Shown here piece by piece: positions 7,174 through 13,982 of a DNA stretch of 64,000 nt. Below the pieces are notes generated by a model. It did no database searches. It was not told where the DNA came from and saw nothing but the letters and a program-made list of their open reading frames with translations. The DNA comes from Streptomyces sp. NBC_00178. Lineage in GTDB: Bacteria > Actinomycetota > Actinomycetes > Streptomycetales > Streptomycetaceae. The DNA lies in assembly GCF_036206005.1 (NCBI RefSeq), contig NZ_CP108143.1, forward strand, positions 4,493,501 to 4,557,500, given 5' to 3'. Each line of letters begins with the position of its first letter. The stretch's first letter is position 1. The translations under genes and the position numbers were made by a program.

Positions 7174-8244
7174 TCAGGCGGCGGAGGCCGTTGTGGGGGT
7201 GCTGATGACCGTTCCGTCGGACTCCAGCGCCTGGCGGATCGCGGACGCGACCGCCGGATGCACGGGCAGCGCCAGATGGCCGATGCCTGTGACGCGCACG
7301 TTCACGGCGTCCAGGTCCGGGTGGTCCACACAGGCCGTCTCCACCGGGAGGATCACCCTGTCGAGCTCGCTCCAGAAGCTGACGAACCGTGTGCGGCAGC
7401 CGGGAGCGGGGTGGCGCAGCTCCTCGATCAGATCCGATCCGCTGCGCATCTGCCGGACGATGGGGTGGGCGCCGGCCAGCGGTGCGACGGCGGTGCCGCC
7501 GTGCGGCGTGCCGAGAGTGACGAGGGTGCGCACCCGCCGGTCGCCGCCCAGCCGCTGCACGTAGTACCGCGCTATCAGACCGCCGAGACTGTGGCCGACG
7601 ATGTCGACCTCGTGCTGCCCGGTGCGGGCGCAGATCTCCTCAACATGGCGGTCGAGGAGTTCGGCGGCCGTACGGATGTCGCAGGTCAGTGGCGAGTAGT
7701 TGAGTGATTCCAGATGGTGCCAGCCGTGCCGGGCCAGGGAGCGGCGGAGCAGCACGAACACCGAGCGGTTGTCGATGAAGCCGTGCAGCAGGACCACCGG
7801 AGGACGCTCACCGATCGTCGACGGGAGGGGCGTCGTACCCGCCGAACGGGTGATCCGGTCGGATGCGGGGCCGGGGCGATCCCGATCCGGTGCCTCGGGG
7901 CGCGGATCCGGAGCGGCGGCAAGGGCCTCCTGGTCCGTGTCCCCGTCCCGCATGGTCTGCGGGGGCGCCTCGATGCCGGGGCCGTCGTCGGAGCTGTCGG
8001 CGCCGTCGTCGGAACCCGGGGAGCCGGAGGGGGTGGGGGAGGGGGAGGGCGCGTGGCCGGCGCCCGCACGAGCGCGCGCCGGGGGCGTCCTGCGCTCCGG
8101 AGTGAGCCCCGAGGGGTAGATGAGCACATGACCGGCCAGGATCACCAGCTCCAGCGCCGTTGCTCTGACCAGGGCGGAGGAGAGCCAGGCAGGGCGCGGG
8201 CACAGCCTGGGTGACAGTTGGGGTAGGAAGGACAGGACCTTCAT
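7174..8244 (-). CDS. Membrane-anchored alpha/beta-hydrolase, class 2 lipase/esterase-like
   Basis: This 356-aa protein has a hydrophobic N-terminal segment (about 22-46, ALELVILAGHVLIYPSGL), a Pro/Ser/Asp-rich linker (50-140), then an alpha/beta hydrolase domain. It begins with the oxyanion motif PVVLLHGF (about 149-156) and has the nucleophile elbow GHSLGG with Ser219. The likely Asp is in SELDRVILP and the His in GIGHLALP near the C-terminus. The pattern is that of EstA/LipA-type lipases acting on short or medium acyl esters; the true substrate is unknown. The ATG at 8244 has an ideal GGAGGT six to seven bases upstream. It is divergent from the mutase subunit gene, and only about 240 bases separate it from the M23 peptidase gene downstream. 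Confidence 0.88.
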   Translation of the reverse strand: MKVLSFLPQLSPRLCPRPAWLSSALVRATALELVILAGHVLIYPSGLTPERRTPPARARAGAGHAPSPSPTPSGSPGSDDGADSSDDGPGIEAPPQTMRDGDTDQEALAAAPDPRPEAPDRDRPGPASDRITRSAGTTPLPSTIGERPPVVLLHGFIDNRSVFVLLRRSLARHGWHHLESLNYSPLTCDIRTAAELLDRHVEEICARTGQHEVDIVGHSLGGLIARYYVQRLGGDRRVRTLVTLGTPHGGTAVAPLAGAHPIVRQMRSGSDLIEELRHPAPGCRTRFVSFWSELDRVILPVETACVDHPDLDAVNVRVTGIGHLALPVHPAVASAIRQALESDGTVISTPTTASAA

Positions 8245-8598
8245 CGGCCGACCTCCTGCACTGGCATGCGGGGGAGGCGGCTCCGTGCCCCGCACGCCCT
8301 CACGGGGACCGCGGCCGAGTGACCCGGCGGCCGTGTGACGGGCCGGAGCCGGGGGCCGCACCACCGTGCCGTGCGGCTGACGGCGCGGTGGTGCGGCGAC
8401 CTCGAAGCGGCTCCCCCGGCGCCGTGCCCCGCGCGGCCCGTGAGCCACTCGATGCGCGGAACGGCGCCTGGCGAACATGTCCCATGTGTGATTTCCCCCT
8501 CCCGGTCCACCGCGAAACGACGCCGTGCGGGATGCTGTGGATAACGTTCGTTCACATCCCCGGCCCTTCAGGCACGGGAGACGCATGTGGAGGCAGTG
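8245..8598. other. Divergent intergenic region between lipase and mutase-subunit genes
   Basis: No gene is supported here. A 12-bp inverted repeat, GCCGCACCACCG (8355-8366) and CGGTGGTGCGGC (8386-8397), with a 19-base spacer lies mid-region. TGTGGATAA at 8536-8544 is, on the minus strand, the E. coli-consensus DnaA box TTATCCACA; one isolated box may be chance. Promoters for both genes must lie here, but I could not assign -10/-35 elements with confidence. Confidence 0.5.
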
Positions 8599-9012
8599 AT
8601 GGGTGTGACCGGTCCGATCCGTGTGGTGGTTGCCAAGCCGGGCCTCGACGGCCATGACCGAGGCGCCAAGGTGATCGCGCGTGCCCTGCGGGACGCGGGC
8701 ATGGAGGTCATCTACACGGGGCTCCACCAGACCCCCGAGCAGATCGTGGACACGGCGATCCAGGAGGACGCCGACGCCATCGGGCTCTCGATCCTCTCGG
8801 GTGCGCACAACACGCTCTTCGCCAAGGTCATCGAGCTGCTGAGGGAACGCGACGCCGAGGACATCAAGGTGTTCGGCGGCGGAATCATCCCCGAGGCGGA
8901 CATCGCGCCGCTGAAGGAGCAGGGCGTCGCGGAGATCTTCACGCCCGGTGCGACGACGACCTCGATCGTCGACTGGGTGAACGCCCACGTCCGCCAGCCC
9001 GCGGAGGCCTGA
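8599..9012 (+). CDS. icmB: B12-binding small subunit of acyl-CoA mutase (isobutyryl-CoA mutase IcmB-like)
   Basis: This 137-aa protein is a stand-alone cobalamin-binding Rossmann domain. It carries the DxHxxG base-off/His-on motif (LDGHDRGAKV, near residue 15), then GLSILSGAHN and GGGIIP, all features of the mutase small-subunit family. IcmB from Streptomyces is about 136 residues, and the segment around the B12 motif matches what I recall of it. With the large subunit IcmA it would interconvert isobutyryl-CoA and n-butyryl-CoA, feeding polyketide and fatty-acid precursors; no large subunit is in the window. The ATG at 8599 is chosen because GGAGG (8589-8593) is five bases upstream; an in-frame GTG at 8587 overlaps that element. 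A small subunit of a related mutase cannot be excluded. Confidence 0.88.
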   Translation: MGVTGPIRVVVAKPGLDGHDRGAKVIARALRDAGMEVIYTGLHQTPEQIVDTAIQEDADAIGLSILSGAHNTLFAKVIELLRERDAEDIKVFGGGIIPEADIAPLKEQGVAEIFTPGATTTSIVDWVNAHVRQPAEA

Positions 9013-9374
9013 CCTCGGAGGGCGGCCCCGCGGGGGCGTGACCGGCGCGGCCGGGCCATGAGGGGCGGCGGCGCTTCGCGGGGACGGGGACGGGGGCGGG
9101 GTCATTCGCGGGGGCGGGGGCAGGTCTGCGGACGGCGTGCCGTGCGGACGGGGGCAGGTCTGCGGACGGTGTGTCGTGCGGACGGGAGAAGGTCGTGCGG
9201 ACGGTGCGTCGTGGGATGGGGCGGCCCACGGGACCGGACCGCGGTGACCATGGCCGGATCGTGGTGACCGTGGCCGGCTCGTGCGAGGGAGTTCCGTGGT
9301 GTGCTGCGACTCCTGGAGCCTCCTGGGCGTGCCCGGTTCCGCTCCGGGCGTTCCGTTGGGCCCGGCCGGAGAGT
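9013..9374. other. Non-coding G-rich spacer after icmB
   Basis: This 362-base convergent spacer shows no plausible gene. It is strongly G-biased on the plus strand and contains the tandem 34-bp repeat annotated at 9116-9183. No clean terminator stem was found, only a short GGCCCCGCGGGGGC element just after icmB. Confidence 0.6.
9116..9183. repeat. Two tandem 34-bp repeats with a decayed third copy
   Basis: The unit starts GGGGGCAGGTCTGCGGACGG and spans 9116-9149 and 9150-9183, differing at two positions (GCGTGCC versus GTGTGTC). A third, degenerate copy (GGGAGAAGGTCGTGCGGACG) continues to about 9213. It is non-coding. The adjacent direct copies suggest slippage or a variable-number repeat rather than a mobile element. 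Confidence 0.8.
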
Positions 9375-11000
9375 TCAGTCCGCGCCCGGGGCGAGCTCGG
9401 CGTCCATGGCCGCGCGCAGGCGCAGCGTGGACACCAGGCGCTGGAACGCCTCCGACCAGTAGCCGCCCGCGCCCGGTGAAGCGCCCTCCGGTTCGGCCGG
9501 GGTCGTGGTGAGCACGTCGAGCCGGCCCGCCTCGGCAGGGTTCAGACAGCGCTCGGCGAGGCCCATCACCCCGCTGAAGCTCCACGGATAACTCCCCGCG
9601 TCCCGGGCGATGTCGAGCGCGTCGACCACCGAGCGGCCGAGCGGCCCCTCCCAGGGAACCGGGCAGACACCGAGCAGCTGGAACGCCTCGGACAGGCCGT
9701 GCGCGGCTATGAAGTCCGCCACCCAGAGGGAGCGTTCGGCCGGGGGAAGGGTGGAGAGCAGCGTCGAGCGCTGGGCCAGCGAGGCCGTCCCCGGGCCGTT
9801 CGCCGGAGGCGTCGAAGGGGTGCCGAGCAGTGCTCGTGCCCACTCCGGGTCCCGCTGCCTGACGGCCGCCCGGCACCAGGCCGCGTGCAGGTCCCCGCCC
9901 CAGCCGTCCGCGACTGGGAGCGCCACGAGCTCGCGCGCTCCACGGCCGCCGAACCTCTCGCACCAGACGCCCAACGGCGTCGCCTCCACCAACTGTCCCA
10001 GCCACCACGAGCGTTCGCCGTGCCCCGAGGGTGGCACCGCCACGACGCCGTCGCGTTCCATCCCCGTGTCGCACTCGTGGGGTGCCTCCACGGCTATCGC
10101 CAGCGCGTCCCCCGTGCGGTCGGGGTTCACACACGTCGTGGCACGGGCGGCCATCCGCCCGGCGAGCGCCGAACCGGGAAGTCCCGACAGCAGCTCGGCG
10201 GCCGTCGCGCGTACGTTGCGGCTGCGGTCCGTCAGGGCCGCCTCCAGGAACGCCTCGTCGGCATCCGACAGGCCGGCCCGCAAGGAGTCGACGAACATCA
10301 GCCGGTCCTCCGCCCGTTCCGTGGACCAGGTCCCCGCGAGCAGGGACCGGGCCGCACCGGGATCCCGCTCCCTGAGCGCCCCCAGCAGTGCCACCCGCTC
10401 CGCGAAGAGCCCGTCCGCCCAGAGGCGGCGCACCGCCTCCGGATCGGTGGTGTCCGGCCGGTGCGCACCCCGGGCCGTGGCGCGCAGGGCGAACCTCCAC
10501 TCCGGGTTCAGGCCGGCCAGCCAGAGCCCGCGCGGTCCCGCGAACGCCAGGACGTGGGTGCGCAGATCGGTGCGCGCCCGTGCCGCGTCGAGCAGAGCGG
10601 GCAGCAGTTCCGCCGGTGCCCGGTAGCCGTGCGCCTCTGCCGAGGCCAGCCACTGGGGTATCAGCTCGGTGAGGTCGGGAGCCGTACCCCGCCGTCCACC
10701 GCCCGGCGGCGCCGACCGGTCCGCGAGCAGCTGGGCGAGACGGCGTCGGGCGGCGGCGGGCAGAGGCGGCCGGGGGTCGGCGGGTGCGGGAGCCGGCGGC
10801 GCGGCTCCAATGGCCGGACGGAGCGCGGCCCGCCGCCGCACGGTGTGCAGGGCCGCGAGGTCCAGCAGGGCGGCCGGTCCGGCGGGATCTCCGCTCTCCG
10901 CCGTCAGCGGCCGACGGTCGGTGCCGAGGAGCGCCGAGGTGACGAGGTCCTCCCAGGAAGCGTCCATCGGCGCTCGGGCCGTCGTCTGCGTGGTGGACAT
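9375..11000 (-). CDS. DUF5691-family protein, partner of the MoxR/VWA locus
   Basis: This 541-aa soluble protein is dominated by alpha-helical, Leu/Ala/Arg-rich segments with HEAT-like character. Examples are SRNVRATAAELLSGLPGSAL and DPGAARSLLAG. It opens with WEDLVTSALLGTDRR, which I associate with DUF5691, and has no catalytic motif I recognise. The ATG at 11000 has GGAGGAG about eight bases upstream. It follows the SWIM gene by 83 bases on the same strand, so the two probably form an operon transcribed away from the MoxR-DUF5682-VWA operon. Co-location suggests it works with that ATPase system, perhaps as a scaffold. The family name is from memory and the function unknown. Confidence 0.8.
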   Translation of the reverse strand: MSTTQTTARAPMDASWEDLVTSALLGTDRRPLTAESGDPAGPAALLDLAALHTVRRRAALRPAIGAAPPAPAPADPRPPLPAAARRRLAQLLADRSAPPGGGRRGTAPDLTELIPQWLASAEAHGYRAPAELLPALLDAARARTDLRTHVLAFAGPRGLWLAGLNPEWRFALRATARGAHRPDTTDPEAVRRLWADGLFAERVALLGALRERDPGAARSLLAGTWSTERAEDRLMFVDSLRAGLSDADEAFLEAALTDRSRNVRATAAELLSGLPGSALAGRMAARATTCVNPDRTGDALAIAVEAPHECDTGMERDGVVAVPPSGHGERSWWLGQLVEATPLGVWCERFGGRGARELVALPVADGWGGDLHAAWCRAAVRQRDPEWARALLGTPSTPPANGPGTASLAQRSTLLSTLPPAERSLWVADFIAAHGLSEAFQLLGVCPVPWEGPLGRSVVDALDIARDAGSYPWSFSGVMGLAERCLNPAEAGRLDVLTTTPAEPEGASPGAGGYWSEAFQRLVSTLRLRAAMDAELAPGAD

Positions 11001-11083
11001 CGAGGTCTCCTCCAGTCCGGTTTCTCCGGGATCGCGGATGGTGGGCGTGCGGGGCGCCGTACGGGTACCGGGCGGCCCGGGGA

Positions 11084-12499
11084 TCAGAGGAGTGCCACGG
11101 GCTCCCTCGCGCCGAGGCCGTCCGAGGTGCCCGGGGGCCAGGCCGCGAGCGGCTCGAAGCCCCGGTGTCCGCATGCTCCGAAGACCGTCAGTGGCAGGCC
11201 GCCGGAGAGGGCCACGAGTTTCCACAGGCCCGGCCGTGACAGTGCCGGGCCGGCGACCGGCAGTGCGGTCGAGTCCGCGCCGACCAGCCGCCAGCCCTCC
11301 GCGGCCGGGGCGGGAACGACCTCGCCCAGCACGGCGGGCCAGGCGTCCAGCCAGGGATCGTCCCGCAGCGCCCGCCCGTACGCGGCGAGTGCGTCGGCCG
11401 TCGTGCCGCCCGGGGGAGGGGACGGATCGGCGTACGGCTCCCCGAACCGTCGCCCGAGCTCGCCTCTCAGCCGGCCGCCGCCGGGGTAGGGCGTGACCTC
11501 CGCGTCGATCACGCTGCCCACCGGCAGCGCCAGGTCCGGGGTGCGTCCCGCGGCGCCGTAGGACAGCAGCAGTGCCGTGCGACCGGAGGCCCTGCCGTGC
11601 AGCCAGACGCGGCGGGTGACGATCCGGGCGTCCGGCACGTCGTACTGCGCGAGTACCAGCCAGTGGTCACGGACGGCCGGTCCCTCGGCGGAGGCCGTCA
11701 GCCCCACCCTCGTACGCACGGTCGCGGCCAGGGGCGCGGGCAGTCGGCCGAGGCCGAGCCAGGCGGTGTCCAGCAGGTGCAGCAGGGCGCACTCCTCCAG
11801 CATCCGCGCGGGCCAGCCGGCTCCCGACGCGGGCACCTCGCCCAACTCCCTCACCCGGTGCGCCAGTCCGGGGGCCTGGGCGTCGACCATGCGGGCTGCC
11901 GTCTCCTCCCACAGCGGGTTTCCGGGATCCTGCGCCGCCGCGAGTCCGCCGCGCAGCAGATCAGTGAGGCGCTGCTCCAGATCCTGGGCCCCGCCCGTGA
12001 TGCGCCCGGCCCTGCGGTCGGCACGCCGCCGCGCGGCGCGCGCCCGGTCACCTGCTCCGTCGTCGACCTTCGCTCCCGGGCCCGCCGCGGCACCGGGGGC
12101 CCCGTCCGCCGCGATCCCCCCGCGGACACCCGTCAGCCACTCGGCGACCCACGCCGGCGGCTCCGCGCTCCGCCGCAGCACGGGCCGGTCCCCGGCATGG
12201 AGCGCGAGCAGCTCCAGCGCGTGCGGGCAGGGCGGCTGCGACGACGCACAACCGCAGGTGTACGCACCCTCGTCGAGGTCGGCCGCGGTGCGGTGCGGTG
12301 GGCCCTCGCCCGTCGCGCGCAGCCCCCACACGACCCCGGTGCCGACGGTGCCCGCGCCGGACCACAGGCGCTCCGAGCCCGCGACGCGCACCGCATCGCG
12401 CGACGCCTCGTCAGAAGCCGTAGCAGGCACCTCGTCCACGGTCCGGCGTGCACCGTGCCCCGCGGTGCGCGCTGGTTCCTCCCCCTGTGAAAGCAGCAT
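11084..12499 (-). CDS. SWIM zinc-finger domain protein (YehQ-like)
   Basis: This 471-aa protein carries a SWIM finger of pattern CxCx6CxH. The ligands are Cys82 and Cys84 in YTCGCAS, and Cys91 and His93 in PPCPHAL. SWIM fingers bind DNA or protein partners. The remainder is Ala/Arg/Leu-rich helical sequence with a conserved-looking C-terminal part (WLVLAQYDVPDARIVTRRVWL). The ATG at 12499 was chosen because upstream codons are non-protein-like; its binding site (GGGGGAGGA) is close. E. coli yehQ encodes a SWIM protein beside yehL (MoxR), yehM (DUF5682) and yehP (VWA), and this locus has the same parts. It is divergent from the MoxR gene and co-directional with DUF5691. The molecular role is unknown. 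Confidence 0.85.
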   Translation of the reverse strand: MLLSQGEEPARTAGHGARRTVDEVPATASDEASRDAVRVAGSERLWSGAGTVGTGVVWGLRATGEGPPHRTAADLDEGAYTCGCASSQPPCPHALELLALHAGDRPVLRRSAEPPAWVAEWLTGVRGGIAADGAPGAAAGPGAKVDDGAGDRARAARRRADRRAGRITGGAQDLEQRLTDLLRGGLAAAQDPGNPLWEETAARMVDAQAPGLAHRVRELGEVPASGAGWPARMLEECALLHLLDTAWLGLGRLPAPLAATVRTRVGLTASAEGPAVRDHWLVLAQYDVPDARIVTRRVWLHGRASGRTALLLSYGAAGRTPDLALPVGSVIDAEVTPYPGGGRLRGELGRRFGEPYADPSPPPGGTTADALAAYGRALRDDPWLDAWPAVLGEVVPAPAAEGWRLVGADSTALPVAGPALSRPGLWKLVALSGGLPLTVFGACGHRGFEPLAAWPPGTSDGLGAREPVALL

Positions 12500-12857
12500 G
12501 GCACCGACGGTAGGACGCCCCACTGACAATGGGCTCCGACCTGCGGTTCTCCCGCGGTGCGCAGCCGCTCGGGCGCGTCGGGGACCGGTCCGCGAGCTCA
12601 CCGGTCCGCGATTCACCGGTTCCCGAACCCACCGGTCCGCGATTCACCGGTCGGAGCCGACGGGACACCGGCCACGACGACCGGTTCCGCCGCGGCGAAC
12701 TCCCGGCGGCCGACGGGCCGGACCGAGTGCCGGTTCCGTTTCGGCCGACGGGCCGTACCGGTGGTGCGTGCCGCGCCGGCCGACTGACCGGGCCGATTGT
12801 CAGTGCCGTGGTGCACGGTGGAAACCGCATCGGTCCGACCGATCCGGAGGGGGAGCC
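12500..12857. promoter_or_regulatory. Divergent control region with an array of ACCGGT palindromes
   Basis: This 358-base region separates the SWIM/DUF5691 and MoxR/DUF5682/VWA operons. Exact ACCGGT hexamers start at 12584, 12600, 12615, 12631 and 12646, a 16-15-16-15 spacing, with further copies at 12679 and 12757. Part of this is a 22-bp direct repeat (CACCGGTCCGCGATTCACCGGT is its full extent, at 12599-12620 and 12630-12651; key element TCCGCGATTC). A co-operative repressor or activator binding here could control both operons. I could not assign the promoters themselves. Confidence 0.6.
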
Positions 12858-13982
12858 ATGACCGTGTCCGCGCAGTCCGGGACAGCCGCAGACCGAGTAG
12901 CCGGCCACGTACTGAGACCGCACGCCGAGCACGACTTCGCCGACGAGCTGAAGGCGCTCGCGGCGGCCGACGACCGCCCGAGGCCCGCCCGTTGGAAGCT
13001 CTCGCCCTGGGCCGTCTCGACCTATCTGCTGGGCGGAACGCTCCCCGGGGGCGTACTGATCACCCCGAAGTACGTGGGTCCGCGCCGTCTCGTCGAGGTC
13101 GCCGTGACCACGCTCGCCACCGACCGCGCCCTGCTGCTCCTCGGCGTGCCGGGCACCGCCAAGACCTGGGTCTCCGAGCATCTCGCGGCCGCCGTCAGCG
13201 GGGACTCGACCCTCCTCGTCCAGGGCACCGCCGGGACCCCCGAGGAGGCCGTCCGCTACGGGTGGAACTACGCACAGCTGCTCGCCGCCGGGCCGAGCCG
13301 CGAGGCCATGGTGCCGAGCCCGGTCATGCGGGCCATGGCCGAGGGCATGACCGCCAGGATCGAGGAGCTCACCCGCATACCGTCCGACGTGCAGGACGCG
13401 CTCATCACCATCCTGTCGGAGAAGACGCTCCCGGTGCCCGAGCTCGGACAGGAGGTCCAGGCCGTCCAGGGGTTCAACCTGATCGCCACGGCCAACGACC
13501 GCGACCGCGGGGTCAACGAGCTGTCCGGGGCGCTGCGCCGCCGGTTCAACACCGTCGTCCTGCCGCTGCCCGCGACCGCCGAGGCCGAGGTGGACATCGT
13601 GTCCCGGCGGGTGGCCCGGATCGGACGCTCCCTCGGACTTCCCGCCGCCCCGGACGGCATGGCCGAGATCCGGCGCGTCGTCACGGTCTTCCGTGAACTG
13701 CGCGACGGCATCACCACGGACGGCCGCACCAGGCTCAAATCCCCGTCCGGCACGCTGTCCACCGCCGAGGCCATCTCCGTCGTGACCGGCGGCCTCGCGC
13801 TGGCGGCCCACTTCGGCGACGGCGTGCTGCGCCCCCACGACGTGGCGGCAGGGATCCTCGGCGCCGTCGTCCGCGACCCCGCCGCCGACGGAGTGATCTG
13901 GCAGGAGTACGTGGAGACCGTGGTCCGGGAGCGGGACGGCTGGAAGGACTTCTACCGCGCCTGCCGGGAGGCCTCGGCATGA
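12858..13982 (+). CDS. MoxR-family AAA+ ATPase (YehL-like)
   Basis: This 374-aa protein has Walker A GVPGTAKT (96-103) and sensor 1 LIATANDRDR. An Arg-rich second region of homology (LSGALRRRFNT) follows, with the MoxR-specific run LITILSEKTLPVP. At the Walker B position it reads RIEELTRIP, Glu-Glu instead of the canonical Asp-Glu; this departure could belong to the YehL branch or weaken hydrolysis. MoxR ATPases act as chaperone-like remodellers working with VWA proteins, and one is encoded two genes downstream. The ATG at 12858 follows GGAGGGGGA. The stop overlaps the next start (ATGA), showing translational coupling. It is first in a three-gene operon transcribed from the ACCGGT-rich region. 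Confidence 0.93.
   Translation: MTVSAQSGTAADRVAGHVLRPHAEHDFADELKALAAADDRPRPARWKLSPWAVSTYLLGGTLPGGVLITPKYVGPRRLVEVAVTTLATDRALLLLGVPGTAKTWVSEHLAAAVSGDSTLLVQGTAGTPEEAVRYGWNYAQLLAAGPSREAMVPSPVMRAMAEGMTARIEELTRIPSDVQDALITILSEKTLPVPELGQEVQAVQGFNLIATANDRDRGVNELSGALRRRFNTVVLPLPATAEAEVDIVSRRVARIGRSLGLPAAPDGMAEIRRVVTVFRELRDGITTDGRTRLKSPSGTLSTAEAISVVTGGLALAAHFGDGVLRPHDVAAGILGAVVRDPAADGVIWQEYVETVVRERDGWKDFYRACREASA

Noticed and set aside
7174..10653. Open frame of 1159 codons on the minus strand spanning lipase, intergenic DNA and part of the DUF5691 gene
   Set aside because: Only the part from 8244 down encodes a recognisable lipase with an ideal ribosome binding site; the upstream part is antisense or out-of-frame shadow sequence rich in Arg/Gly/Pro.
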